Source: Deltaproteobacteria bacterium (lineage in GTDB: Bacteria; Desulfobacterota; DSM-4660; Desulfatiglandales; Desulfatiglandaceae). From it: a stretch of 64,000 nt of DNA. The notes beneath the pieces were generated by a model. That model saw only the letters and a program-made list of their open reading frames with translations. It had not been told where the DNA came from and did no database searches. Every line of letters begins with the position of its first letter. Position 1 is the stretch's first letter. Where the stretch lies: positions 21,972 through 85,971 of the forward strand of contig JAIPDI010000023.1 of NCBI GenBank assembly GCA_021737785.1, given 5' to 3'. The position numbers and the translations under genes are program-made. Shown here in pieces: positions 18,647 through 27,946 of the stretch.

Positions 18647-20515
18647 TCATTGTATATCTTCAATTCGAATTGTAAAGACCGAACCTTTGCCCAGTGACGA
18701 TTGAACCGAGATATTCCCCCCATGCTCTGATACCATCTTGTCTGACACACACAGACCCAATCCTGTGCCATGGCCGTCCTTGGTGCTGAAAAACCGGGAG
18801 AAGAGTTTGCTCCGGGTCTCTTCGCTCATCCCAACACCGTTATCCGCAACAATAAAGCGGACATCCCCTTTGTCCCGTTCCACCCGGACGTCAACCGTGG
18901 GGGTCTCTCCTGCCGGATAGGCCTTTTCCCTGCACGCATCCATTGCATTGGAAACGAGGTTTAAGAGGGCGCGGCCGATGGTCTCGGGATCCAGCTTCAC
19001 CAAAGGCCCCTCCTCCCCGCTGCAAGAAATATGGATCCCTTCCTGTTGCGCGGCAGTCGCCACCAGGTCAACGGTCTCCCGGGCCAGTTTCAGAGGATCC
19101 GTGGGGCGTCGCGCCGGTTCTCTCTCCCGGCAATAACTGAGCATGTCCAGGCTGAGCCTGCTGATGCGTTCGATCCCCTTCTGGACGGTCCCCCACCCCT
19201 CCTGCAGCAGTTTGTCATCTTTCCGCTTCAGACCCACATTCAGCATGTATGAACCGCCCTTGAGCCCATTGAGCACGTTCTTGATGCAGTGGGTGATCCC
19301 TGCAACCGTTTCCCCCACTGCCGCAAGGCGTTCCTGCTCCATGAGCTGTTGACGCAACCGGTTTTCTTCGGTGACATCCCTGCTGATCCCGACGGTTCCC
19401 AATATGCGGCCATCGCTGTCTTTCAATTGCGACAGTGACAGACTGACTTCCACCTCGTCCCCACCCTTGGAAAGAAGCGTTGCAGGGAAATTGTTTACAG
19501 CGCCCCTTGCTTCCACCTCAGCCATCAGCTTCCGGCGTTCATCCGGTGCCTTCCACAATCTGTCAATCCCCTGGCCGATGATGTCATCCCTGCCGTAGCC
19601 CAGCATCCGCTCGCCTGCCGGGTTGAAGGTGACGATACGGCCCTTGAGATCGGTGGTGATGATCATATCGGAGGAATGAACAAGGATGTTTTCCAGATAC
19701 TCCTTATGCTGTCGTACCGCTTCCTGAAGTTCGATTTCCTCGGTCATGTCCCTGGCCATGACGGCGAATGACACCATTTCCCCCTGCTCGTTCCAGATAG
19801 GGAAGCGGACGGTATGGAAATGGAAGGTCTGTCCGTTGACCTCCATTTTCTCGTTAAAAAAGAGGGTTCTTCGGTGATCGAGGACCTGTTGATCGTGGGC
19901 GGCCATGGCCCTGGCCAGCGGGGCCTTGAAGATCTCCGCATCGGTTTTGCCGATCACTGCTTCCTGGGGCATTCCGATGTAGTGAACCGTGGCAGGATTG
20001 ACATAGAGATAGCGGCCTTCGAGGTCCTTGATACAGATAATATCCTGGGCAGACTCCAGGAATTGACGGAGCTTCTGCTCCCCTTCCCGCTGCACCTGCT
20101 GCTTTTCTGTTTCAATCTGTACCAGATCCCACAACAGGCGAGCCCCCCGATGGTCAATGGAGCTGATATCGAGGGGTTTGGTTCGGATGATTTGTTCCCG
20201 CACCTCATTGGATCCGGTCAATTCGATGAGCAGATTCAACCCCGGGATGTCATACAGCTTCTTGAAATCGTCGGTGGTAAAGATCCCCATCCCCTGGGCG
20301 CGTAGAATGCCCGGGGCAGTGGGGGTGCGATCGGCAACGCCCACGATCTCCATGTTCAACCGTTTCAGCCGTTCCTGACTCAACAGGATCAGGAGGTCGT
20401 CACAGGCCTTGCCCCCTCCGATAATGGCGGCCTTGAGGGGCACCCGGGATTGGGCGCCTCTTCGGATCACAGGAGGCGCGGTGGCCTCCTGGTTTGCTTT
20501 TTTATTCCGGTCCAC
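18647..20515 (-). CDS. PAS-domain sensor histidine kinase with Rossmann-like N-terminus
   Basis: This 622-residue protein appears cytosolic, with no membrane segment. Residues 27-135 read like a dinucleotide-binding Rossmann fold (VPLKAAIIGGGKACDDLL, EIVGVADRTP, GLNLLIELTGSNEV). Two PAS domains follow at about residues 165-280 and 285-395. The dimerisation helix is a variant with ITHCIKNVLNGLKGG, the histidine in the first turn. The ATPase has NLVSNAMDA, ADNGVGMS and HGTGLGLC. The start codon is a GTG with AAGGGGG ten bases upstream inside the 15-bp gap to the CBS-ACT gene, so the two genes form one operon. Confidence 0.85.
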   Translation of the reverse strand: MDRNKKANQEATAPPVIRRGAQSRVPLKAAIIGGGKACDDLLILLSQERLKRLNMEIVGVADRTPTAPGILRAQGMGIFTTDDFKKLYDIPGLNLLIELTGSNEVREQIIRTKPLDISSIDHRGARLLWDLVQIETEKQQVQREGEQKLRQFLESAQDIICIKDLEGRYLYVNPATVHYIGMPQEAVIGKTDAEIFKAPLARAMAAHDQQVLDHRRTLFFNEKMEVNGQTFHFHTVRFPIWNEQGEMVSFAVMARDMTEEIELQEAVRQHKEYLENILVHSSDMIITTDLKGRIVTFNPAGERMLGYGRDDIIGQGIDRLWKAPDERRKLMAEVEARGAVNNFPATLLSKGGDEVEVSLSLSQLKDSDGRILGTVGISRDVTEENRLRQQLMEQERLAAVGETVAGITHCIKNVLNGLKGGSYMLNVGLKRKDDKLLQEGWGTVQKGIERISRLSLDMLSYCREREPARRPTDPLKLARETVDLVATAAQQEGIHISCSGEEGPLVKLDPETIGRALLNLVSNAMDACREKAYPAGETPTVDVRVERDKGDVRFIVADNGVGMSEETRSKLFSRFFSTKDGHGTGLGLCVSDKMVSEHGGNISVQSSLGKGSVFTIRIEDIQ

Positions 20516-20530
20516 CCCTTTTTCGCCCCC

Positions 20531-21244
20531 TTATCCAACGATCCATTCGCCGGGTGGTCTGGTGTAATCCTGAAAGACCTCCTTTGTTTTTTCCCGGCGG
20601 TCCACCAGATAGAGCAGTTTGGCCTTGGCTTTCAAGGCCGCTTTCATCTCTTCCATTCGTCCCCTGTCACAGTCAAACACCCTTATGTAGACATGCCTGG
20701 TGCCTTCAAGACCGGCAGTGGAACTCAGGATGCTGCCCACGCGACAGCCGTAGCTGCGAAGAATATCCGCTACTTCTTTGATGGACCCCGGCCTGTTTTC
20801 CAGCAAAAAAGCAACCTGTACGCCCTTTTCCCGGACGCCTGTCAGCGAAACCAGCACCTGGAAGATGTCCGTCTGGGTGATCATCCCCACCAGTTTTCCC
20901 TCAGGATCCACCACAGGGGCCCGCGACAGCTTGTGATCAAGGAGGACCTCGGCGGCCTCCTCGACCGTGAAATCGACGGGGATGGTGATCGGATCCTTGG
21001 TCATGATATCCTGGACCTTGATCCTCGAGACCAGGTACAAAAGCTCATGAATATCCAACGTGTTGGCATCGGAGGCAGACGCCCTTTTCAGATCTCTGTC
21101 CGTCACTATGCCTACCAATTTCCCTTTTTTCATAACCGGCAGTCCTCTGAAATGATGCTCTTTCATCAGCCTGGACGCGTCCGACATAGAGTCGTTTACA
21201 TCGACCGTGATCACCTCTTTGCTCATCCAATTCTTGACTAACAT
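20531..21244 (-). CDS. CBS-CBS-ACT protein (AcuB-like)
   Basis: The ATG at 21244 is preceded by GAGGAGG at seven bases, giving 237 residues. Two CBS motifs form one Bateman module (KNWMSKEVITVDVNDSM at residues 4-20; VQDIMTKDPITIPVDFTVE near 82), which in other proteins binds adenine nucleotides. A C-terminal ACT-like domain follows (VQVAFLLENRPGSIKEVADIL). The AcuB name comes from Bacillus acetoin utilisation, but similar proteins have other or unknown roles. It is the first gene of a two-gene operon with the PAS kinase, hinting that nucleotide or amino-acid sensing feeds that kinase. Confidence 0.85.
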   Translation of the reverse strand: MLVKNWMSKEVITVDVNDSMSDASRLMKEHHFRGLPVMKKGKLVGIVTDRDLKRASASDANTLDIHELLYLVSRIKVQDIMTKDPITIPVDFTVEEAAEVLLDHKLSRAPVVDPEGKLVGMITQTDIFQVLVSLTGVREKGVQVAFLLENRPGSIKEVADILRSYGCRVGSILSSTAGLEGTRHVYIRVFDCDRGRMEEMKAALKAKAKLLYLVDRREKTKEVFQDYTRPPGEWIVG

Positions 21245-21529
21245 GGGTATGCCTCCTCTCGTTAATGCGTTCATAATAATTAACCTACTTTATCCTAAAA
21301 GCATGCAGGATGTCACCCGGAATCGTAAGTTGAGGGATTGGGCCTTTTTGCGATCATGATGTCTTCTGTTTACACCTTCGAAAGCGCTGTATTCCCTGAG
21401 AGCATATCGGCCGCAACCAAAAAGGTATTGGTGCTTACCCATAAGGCACCAACTTCTCCGCATGGTCCAGAGAAGTTACAACCAAAGGTTCTAAAGCGGA
21501 TAACCGCAACCAAAACGGCTGGTGCTGTC

Positions 21530-21609
21530 CCGTCATTCCGGCATGCCCTTAGCCGGAATCCAGTCCATCGTATTTCTGGATTCCGGCTAGAATCGTGCCG
21601 GAATGACGG
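21530..21609. repeat. REP/MITE-like nested palindrome, copy 1
   Basis: Outer arms CCGTCATTCCGGCA and TGCCGGAATGACGG are perfect inverted repeats. Inner arms AGCCGGAATCCAG and CTGGATTCCGGCT form a second hairpin. A second copy of the same 80-bp length lies at 40227-40306. This type of GTCATTCCGGC palindrome is typical of REP elements moved by RAYT (IS200-like) transposases. It occupies the 870-bp gene-free region 21245-22113, where I see no credible coding sequence. Confidence 0.85.
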
Positions 21610-21830
21610 AAGGCTAAACGTGCAGTGGAAGGACGGCCATATTTTCTTGTTTTTCATGACAGAAGACCAGGGAATAAGGTTCTAAATGGCGGGCTCACCC
21701 CGCCGGCCGGAATCCGGGTCTCTTATTCCTCTGGTGAGCAGCTGGATGCAGGATCCGGAGGATCCGGTGCGGATCGGTGGGGGATCCGTAAGCACGCGGG
21801 TTTTGACGGCCCTGTCAAAAGATGTTAAGA

Positions 21831-21881
21831 TGATATTTTTTGATGCAGCCGCCCCGGTCAAGAGGAGCCCAAAAAATATCA
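21831..21881. repeat. 12-bp perfect inverted repeat
   Basis: TGATATTTTTTG and CAAAAAATATCA are exact inverted repeats separated by 27 GC-rich bases. They lie about 230 bp upstream of the biotin ligase gene, in the gene-free region. The arms are AT-rich, so a stable terminator is unlikely; a protein-binding site or a remnant element end is equally possible. Confidence 0.4.
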
Positions 21882-22113
21882 TATGGAGACACAACGCCGC
21901 TTTTTGAACAGATCGTGTTGCTCTGGGCCGGTCCTGACAGCCGCCGGTCCTTTCCTCGCAAGCTGCCGGCATCATAACGTCACAAATGCCAAACGCATCC
22001 AAGAGAATACTCCTTGAGATCTTTTTGCTTTTATGGCTTGTATAAAAATTTACCGGAGGTGCCTATGCTGGAAAAAGGACAGCCTATATGTGGATTGCCG
22101 AGGACAGGGTGTG

Positions 22114-22908
22114 ATGAATGATTCGGATTCGCTCCTCCCCCGGGAAATTGTGAAAGGACTTGACACGGAGGTCTTGGGAAGAAAAGAGATCGTCCATCTC
22201 GTGGAAACAGACTCCACAAATGCCAGGGCCAGGGAATTGGCTGAGCAGGGGGCCCCGGAAGGGACCCTCGTGGTCGCCGAAAGGCAGACTCAGGGAAGAG
22301 GACGGAAAGGGAGGGCCTGGTTTTCACCTTCCGGCGCCGGCCTTTACACCTCTCTCGTCCTCAGACCCTCCATGCCCCCCAATGAGGCAACCCGGATCAC
22401 CTTCCTGACCGCGGTTGCCGCGGCCGAGGCCCTTCTCCATCTGACAGACCTGAATGTGAGAATCAAGTGGCCCAACGATATTCTCGTCAACGGGAAGAAA
22501 ATTGCCGGTATCCTGACGGAAATCAGCACAGGGCGGGGGGGTGTGGATTACGCCGTGGTCGGTCTGGGGATGAATGTCAATACGCCGGGCTTTCCGGACG
22601 ACATCAGCGAAAAGGCCACCTCCGTATTTATCGAAACCGGTGAACGATTTCCGAGGGCGGTCCTTCTCAGAGAATATCTGAGACAACAGGAGGCATGTTT
22701 CAGGCGGTTGCGGACATCGGGGTTTGAGCCGATTTTGGGGCGTTGGAAAGAGCTGGCAGACAGTATGGGAAAGGAGATCAGGGTCCGGATGATGGAGAAT
22801 ACCTATGAGGGGTGGGTTGAGGATATTGATCCGGAAGGCATTTTAATTCTTAGAGACAGGCAAGGGATCTCTCGCCGGATACTGGCGGGCGATGTCTCTT
22901 TTGTGTGA
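22114..22908 (+). CDS. birA: Biotin--[acetyl-CoA-carboxylase] ligase, no DNA-binding domain
   Basis: This enzyme activates biotin with ATP and attaches it to carboxylase carrier domains. The catalytic region begins with VETDSTNARARELAEQGA, then AERQTQGRGRKGRAW, the biotinyl-AMP loop, and IKWPNDILVNGKKIAGILTE. The C-terminal SH3-like domain is present (GKEIRVRMMENTYEGWVEDI). At 264 residues from the ATG at 22114 it lacks the winged-helix repressor domain of bifunctional BirA, although the usual linker LPREIVKGLDTEVLG remains. GAGGACAGGG precedes the start. BioY follows after nine bases, coupling biotin uptake to its use. Confidence 0.92.
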   Translation: MNDSDSLLPREIVKGLDTEVLGRKEIVHLVETDSTNARARELAEQGAPEGTLVVAERQTQGRGRKGRAWFSPSGAGLYTSLVLRPSMPPNEATRITFLTAVAAAEALLHLTDLNVRIKWPNDILVNGKKIAGILTEISTGRGGVDYAVVGLGMNVNTPGFPDDISEKATSVFIETGERFPRAVLLREYLRQQEACFRRLRTSGFEPILGRWKELADSMGKEIRVRMMENTYEGWVEDIDPEGILILRDRQGISRRILAGDVSFV

Positions 22909-22917
22909 GTCATACCC

Positions 22918-23478
22918 ATGAAACAGAAGAGGATATCCCCACGGGGAATGGTTTATGCGTCGATCTTCGGCGCTGTGACCGCGGCAGGGGCCTACCTGAT
23001 GATACCCCTCCCTCCGGTGCCCATTACCCTCCAGACCTTATTTCTCTATGTGGCCGCGGCCCTTTTGGGCGGCCGGCTGGGTGCATTGAGCCAGATCGTA
23101 TATCTGCTGATCGGGATCATCGGGCTCCCGGTTTTTTCCGGCGGCAAGGGGGGCTTGGGGGTCTTACTTGGGCCTACCGGGGGATACCTGGTGGGATTTG
23201 TTGCCGGGGCGTATGTCATCGGCAGATTGGTGGAAATGAAAAAGACCCCGGGGCCTGTCTGGTTCGTGTTCGCATTGGGTGCAGGCACGGTGGTGATTTA
23301 CCTGTTGGGCGTGATGCAGCTGGTACTGATTGCAAGGTTTTCCATATACCAGGCGATTACCGTGGGGGTTCTCCCCTTTTTGATCGGCGATGCCCTGAAG
23401 GTGGGTCTTGCCATCTTTATCACCATGAAATTGCGGAGCCGGTTAGGCCTCCATGAACTGGAGATCATGCGGGGATAG
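22918..23478 (+). CDS. bioY: BioY biotin transporter (ECF substrate-binding component)
   Basis: This 186-residue protein has five or six membrane helices and is the biotin-binding S-component of an energy-coupling-factor importer. Motifs include IPLPPVPITLQTLFLYVAA, GGKGGLGVLLGPTGGYLVGF and LPFLIGDALKVGLA, all typical of BioY. No EcfA or EcfT gene is adjacent, so it either works alone or uses a shared energising module elsewhere. It follows birA within nine bases. Confidence 0.92.
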   Translation: MKQKRISPRGMVYASIFGAVTAAGAYLMIPLPPVPITLQTLFLYVAAALLGGRLGALSQIVYLLIGIIGLPVFSGGKGGLGVLLGPTGGYLVGFVAGAYVIGRLVEMKKTPGPVWFVFALGAGTVVIYLLGVMQLVLIARFSIYQAITVGVLPFLIGDALKVGLAIFITMKLRSRLGLHELEIMRG

Positions 23479-23514
23479 ACCGATTCTTTCACTGGATTAT
23501 CCATAAGGGGTAAA

Positions 23515-24456
23515 ATGAAGCGCGTACTTTTAAACCTGCTGATCTGTCCTGCCTGCCTTCCTGCTGAAATCGTCCTCGGCAGCAGGATCATCAAGGAGGA
23601 GGGAGAAGATATCCTGGAGGGGTCGTTATCATGCCCTCAATGCGGCAATGTCTACCCGGTCAGGGAGGGCATTGCATTCCTGGACCCGGTATCTCCGGCA
23701 AGGGCGGCCAAACATGATTCCAAGTATGAGACTGCCCCGGTCCTGTCCTCCTACCTGTGGAGCCATTACGGAGATATCCTGAAAGATCCGGAGGCAACCC
23801 CTGCCTATCGTGAGTGGGCGGATCTGATGGCCCCTCATGCGGGAATGGCCGTGGATGCCGGATCTGCAGTGGGGCGGTTTACCTTTGAGATGAGCTTGAA
23901 GAGCGACTTTGCCGTGGGCGTGGACAATTCCCTTTCGTTCATTCGCTCGGCACGGCGGTTGATGATGGATCGAAGTATGAAAATCGATCTGAAAGAGGAG
24001 GGACATTTCACAAGAGAAGTCGTCCTTTCCCTGCCCGAGGCATGGGACAGCCGCAAGGTGGAGTTCATTGTGGGAGATGCCCAGTGTCTCCCCTTTCCCT
24101 CCGGGACTTTTTCATCCCTTGCCTCTCTGAATCTGGTGGACAAGGTCCCGGTCCCTCTCCGGCATATGAAAGAGCTGCATCGCCTGGCCGCGGAACAGGA
24201 TGCCCAGCTCCTCTTATCCGATCCTTTTTCCTGGTCTGAAGATGCGGCGCCCCAGGAAAACTGGCTGGGCGGAACGGAAAAGGGGCCTTTTACCGGAAGG
24301 GGGATGGAAAATATCATGGCGCTTCTTGCAAATGAAAAAAACGGGTGGTCCCCGTTGTGGAGGGTGGAAAGGCATGGACACATCTGGTGGAAGATACGGA
24401 CCCATGCCAATCATTTTGAACTCATTCGAAGCTGTTTTGTGAAGGCGGTCAGATGA
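23515..24456 (+). CDS. SAM-dependent methyltransferase with Trm112-like zinc N-terminus
   Basis: The 313-residue protein begins with a Trm112-like domain: ICPAC near residue 11 and CPQCGNVYPVREGIAFLDP near residue 42 form a four-cysteine zinc site. A class I methyltransferase fold follows with AVDAGSAVGRFTFEM (motif I), FAVGVDNSLSF (motif II) and VGDAQCLPFPSGTFS (motif IV area). The substrate is not evident. The stop overlaps the start of the molybdopterin oxidoreductase (ATGA), so the two are translationally coupled, suggesting a shared pathway. Confidence 0.78.
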   Translation: MKRVLLNLLICPACLPAEIVLGSRIIKEEGEDILEGSLSCPQCGNVYPVREGIAFLDPVSPARAAKHDSKYETAPVLSSYLWSHYGDILKDPEATPAYREWADLMAPHAGMAVDAGSAVGRFTFEMSLKSDFAVGVDNSLSFIRSARRLMMDRSMKIDLKEEGHFTREVVLSLPEAWDSRKVEFIVGDAQCLPFPSGTFSSLASLNLVDKVPVPLRHMKELHRLAAEQDAQLLLSDPFSWSEDAAPQENWLGGTEKGPFTGRGMENIMALLANEKNGWSPLWRVERHGHIWWKIRTHANHFELIRSCFVKAVR

Positions 24457-26546
24457 AACATAGTCAAGCATCTGCTGGAGGGAAACAGGTGAAAAGAGAC
24501 ACCGTGTGTCGCCTCTGTTCATCGTGTTGCCCGGTCGAGGTAATACTGGAAGATAACCGGCTGATAGCCGCTGTGAGGAAATCGTCTCCTCTTGGGGAAC
24601 GCGCTTCCTGCCCAAAGCTCAAGGCCGCGGCCGACATTGTATATTCCCCGGACAGATTGAAGGCACCCCTTGTGAAGGAAAAAAGGGACGGCATTTTCAA
24701 AGAGGCCTCATGGGATGACGCCCTGGACAGGGTCGTCGACCGGTTTCACTATTTCAAGAAAACCTACGGCGCGGAATCTATCTGCTGGTTGCGGGGGATG
24801 GCCGCAGACTGGGGCGCGCCGTGGGATTATGTCAACCGGCTCATGAACCTTTTCGGCTCCCCCAACACCATCGGCAACGGGTCTGTCTGCCATGTGGCGC
24901 GCGAAATGGCCCATGTACTCACATACGGGGCCATGACGGCTTCGGATCAGAAGAATTCGGGCTGTATCATTGTCTGGGGAAAGAATGACCGGGACACCAA
25001 CCCGGCCGCATTCGAAGGGATCCGTCATGCAAAGGACCGAGGCGCCAAACTCATTGTGGTAGATCCAATCCGCACCGAACTGGCGGCAATGGCGGATATC
25101 TGGCTCCAGATAAAACCGGGCTGCGACGGCCTGCTGGCCATGTCCATGATCCATGAAATCATTTCCAACGGGCTTTATGACCGGGACTTTGTCGAAAAAT
25201 GGACCGTCGGTTTTGACTCCCTGAGAAAGGCGGCCGCCAAGTATCCCGCGGAAGCCGTTGGCAGGGGCATCTGGCTGGCCCCGGATGCGATCCAGGCGGC
25301 CGCCCGTCTATATGCCACCCAAAGGCCGGCTTCCATTATCGAGGGAAACGGTCTGGACATGCAGCTCAATATCTTTGACAACACCCGGGCGGTCTGCTTT
25401 TTGAGGGGATTGACCGGCAATCTGGACAGGCCCGGCGGCGATCTGATCCCGCAGCCGATTCCGGTGAGAAATATCCAGATGAAGGATCGCCTTCCCGAAG
25501 ATGTCAAGTCGATTACCTGCGACTACCCCCTGTTCAACGAATTCCACGAGACCTGGGGCCGGCATGTCCAGTCCTGCGTGATCGACGCCATCCTGGATGA
25601 AACCCCTTACCCCGTCAAAATGCTGGTGGTTCAGTCCGCCAATCCGGTGGTGACCATGACCGACTCCAGGAGGGTGATGCGGGTCCTTGAACGGCTCGAA
25701 TTCCTGGTGGTCATCGACCCGTTCATGACCCGGACGGCCCAATTCGCCCATGTGGTCCTCCCTGCAACCAGTTGCTTTGAAAAGACCCAGTTGAACCGCG
25801 CCTTTCTGCGCAACAACCCGGTGGTCCTTCAGAACCAGGTGATGGACTGTGTGGGCGACAGCTGGCCCGACTGGAAGATTACCTTTGAACTGGCAAGGAG
25901 GCTGGGTCTGGAAGAGGAATTTCCCTGGCAGAGCGCAGAGGAGGCCATCGATTATCAACTGGCGCCTGCGGGCATCACCGTGGATATGTTGCGGGAAAAC
26001 CCCGGCGGGATCCGTGTGGAAGACATCGCCTATGAAAAGTACACCACCAGGGGATTTGATACCCCCTCAGGCAAGATGGAATTTTATTCCAGGACCCTTG
26101 AAAAACACGGCTATCCTCCTGTTCCCTCTTTTGACCACGATGCGCAGAACCAGATCAGCTTTTACGAACAGCGAGACGAATTTCCCATGCTGGGCATCAG
26201 CGGCGCCCGCTCGCGGTGTTTCACCCATTCCCAGTTTAAATTTGTCCCGTCTCTTTTAAACCACGAGAAGGAATGCGCCATCGATATCCATCCCGCCGAC
26301 GCCCGTGAAAAGGGGATTTCCGATGGAGACAGGGTCAGGGTGGAGACGCCTCGGGGGCACATCACCATGAAGGCAAGGATCTCCGATGTGGTTCATCCGG
26401 AGGCCATTCGGATTGCCTGGGGATGGGGCGAGTTCAGCAGTGATTACAATCTCAACAATCTGACCGATGATGACCGGAGAAACAGGGTCACCGGAACGCC
26501 ATCCAATAGGAGTTTTATGTGCAGGATAACAAAGGTGACTTCCTGA
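24453..26546 (+). CDS. Molybdopterin oxidoreductase (DMSO reductase superfamily)
   Basis: This 697-residue protein has an N-terminal [4Fe-4S] motif CRLCSSCC...SCPK (residues 19-50). The molybdopterin core has NGSVCHVAREMAH, where the cysteine sits at the expected Mo-ligand position, and GCIIVWGKNDRDTNPA. The C-terminal dinucleotide-binding domain is at about residues 580-690 (VRVETPRGHITMKARIS). No Tat signal is seen, so it is probably cytoplasmic. No electron-transfer or membrane subunit follows, so it is an orphan catalytic subunit; the substrate cannot be inferred. A GTG at 24489, with GAGGG before it, is an alternative start. Confidence 0.85.
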   Translation: MKHSQASAGGKQVKRDTVCRLCSSCCPVEVILEDNRLIAAVRKSSPLGERASCPKLKAAADIVYSPDRLKAPLVKEKRDGIFKEASWDDALDRVVDRFHYFKKTYGAESICWLRGMAADWGAPWDYVNRLMNLFGSPNTIGNGSVCHVAREMAHVLTYGAMTASDQKNSGCIIVWGKNDRDTNPAAFEGIRHAKDRGAKLIVVDPIRTELAAMADIWLQIKPGCDGLLAMSMIHEIISNGLYDRDFVEKWTVGFDSLRKAAAKYPAEAVGRGIWLAPDAIQAAARLYATQRPASIIEGNGLDMQLNIFDNTRAVCFLRGLTGNLDRPGGDLIPQPIPVRNIQMKDRLPEDVKSITCDYPLFNEFHETWGRHVQSCVIDAILDETPYPVKMLVVQSANPVVTMTDSRRVMRVLERLEFLVVIDPFMTRTAQFAHVVLPATSCFEKTQLNRAFLRNNPVVLQNQVMDCVGDSWPDWKITFELARRLGLEEEFPWQSAEEAIDYQLAPAGITVDMLRENPGGIRVEDIAYEKYTTRGFDTPSGKMEFYSRTLEKHGYPPVPSFDHDAQNQISFYEQRDEFPMLGISGARSRCFTHSQFKFVPSLLNHEKECAIDIHPADAREKGISDGDRVRVETPRGHITMKARISDVVHPEAIRIAWGWGEFSSDYNLNNLTDDDRRNRVTGTPSNRSFMCRITKVTS

Positions 26547-26715
26547 CAGAACGCAAGCGGCACGGGCGCAACTGACAATGCCGCACGCAACGCCATCAAG
26601 CCACAAAGAAGTTTTATTGTATGAGACTCCCAAGGATAAACTGCCTGGATTGATAACATCGTGAGAATCCAAAAAAAGGGATCTTTCTGAGGGGACGGGG
26701 TCAAGGCGTGTGGTT

Positions 26716-27426
26716 TCAGAAATAGAATTGTATACCCGCTTGAACGGCATGGGTGTGAATGGGATCCCCGTGCAGGGGCACCCCTCCGGTTTCATAGTCC
26801 TGTTGTCCCCCTATTCCCATAAAACGATATCCCAGGATAAGGCGCCATGCATCTGTAAGGGCGTAAGAAATCCCTGCCATGAACCTGTACGTGAAGAGCG
26901 TATTGCTGCCACAGGTCGGCGGGAACCCGGTCAGGGTGATATCGTGGGCCTTGAAACGGATGCCGCCCAGACCCGCCCCCACATAGGGCCTGAATCTGGC
27001 GCCAACGGGGATGTCGTAAAAGATGTTGACCGTCGCCCCCCACATGTCATAGTACCCTGAGAGGTCGCCGCCTCCCCCTGAAAAACTGACATGATCCGCA
27101 TCGCTCCGCCCGTACATGACCTGGCCCTCGACCCGGAAGTCATTGTACCGGTATCCCAGTCCTCCGTCGATGGCAATCCCCCATCGGGTCTTGGTTGTTC
27201 CCGGTGAAAGGTCTGGCGAGGTGGTATCTATGGAAAAAGGGCCCACGGCAGACGGGGTGAATGAAATATAGAATCCGGTCTGCGGGGTTGTCCCCTCTTC
27301 TTCATCCGCAGCCCGCAATGTCTCTGCCATAAGCAAGAAAAAGACGCCGGAAGCCATAACCGCAATGATTTTAAGGGCGGTCTCCTTGTTCTTCCCGATC
27401 CTGAACAGGAATGTTCTCAAAAACAC
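26716..27426 (-). CDS. Outer-membrane beta-barrel protein
   Basis: This protein has a signal peptide (ALKIIAVMASGVFFLLMAE, cut near LRA-ADEEE) and then alternating amphipathic strands such as FRVEGQVMYGRSD, ATVNIFYDIPVGARFRPYVGAG and WRLILGYRFMGIGG. It ends with aromatic FYF, the outer-membrane sorting signal. It is an eight-stranded OmpA/Opa-like surface porin by appearance. The start is uncertain: a GTG at 27426 has GGAGGG four bases upstream and a TTG at 27420 has it ten bases upstream. Length is about 236 residues. Confidence 0.72.
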   Translation of the reverse strand: MFLRTFLFRIGKNKETALKIIAVMASGVFFLLMAETLRAADEEEGTTPQTGFYISFTPSAVGPFSIDTTSPDLSPGTTKTRWGIAIDGGLGYRYNDFRVEGQVMYGRSDADHVSFSGGGGDLSGYYDMWGATVNIFYDIPVGARFRPYVGAGLGGIRFKAHDITLTGFPPTCGSNTLFTYRFMAGISYALTDAWRLILGYRFMGIGGQQDYETGGVPLHGDPIHTHAVQAGIQFYF

Positions 27427-27552
27427 GAAACCCTCCACGATGATGGTGTAAAATTCCCCGTTCTCTCTGCACGGGTCGCAACGTGGCGGCAACCCCGCCG
27501 GACCACCGTTGCCGAGATCCACTCCGGTCTCACACATCGCGACCAAAAACCC

Positions 27553-27580
27553 AAAAAAAAGGCCGCTTGGAAAAGCGGCC
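27553..27580 (-). terminator. Intrinsic terminator downstream of tRNA-Val
   Basis: On the minus strand GGCCGCTT and AAGCGGCC form a perfect eight-base-pair stem around a TTCC loop, followed by eight T residues. It lies 19 bases beyond the 3' end of the tRNA gene. Confidence 0.92.
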
Positions 27581-27598
27581 TAACCCTTGATATAATTC

Positions 27599-27673
27599 TG
27601 GTAGGCACGAAGGGATTTGAACCCTTGACCCCTACCGTGTCAGGGTAGTGCTCTCCCCCTGAGCTACGTGCCT
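27599..27673 (-). tRNA. tRNA-Val (anticodon GAC)
   Basis: The cloverleaf folds fully. The acceptor stem is AGGCACG with CGTGCCT, the D-stem GCTC/GAGC, and the anticodon stem CTACC/GGTAG around loop CTGACAC (anticodon GAC). The T-arm is AAGGG TTCAAAT CCCTT, then discriminator A and an encoded CCA. It reads GUC/GUU valine codons. A terminator follows directly. Confidence 0.97.
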
Positions 27674-27946
27674 ATAATCTAAAATTTTTATCATTTAGCC
27701 ACAGGGATGTCAAGATGTATCTTCAACAGACACCGATTCTCATTTGGGGTCTCATGGACTCTGGAAGAAGGCTCGGCCAGGCATCCTTATTTCTTTGGAA
27801 GATCCTGATGCTGTTGAACGGGGAAAGGCCCCCTGGGGCGGGCCGTTCGAGGATTCAGATGCGGAATTGAAAAATCGCTCCGATTGGATTTGAAAAAATC
27901 CGGCAGAGGCGTTATGATGGTGGGAACAGCAAGGAGGTGTATGTCC

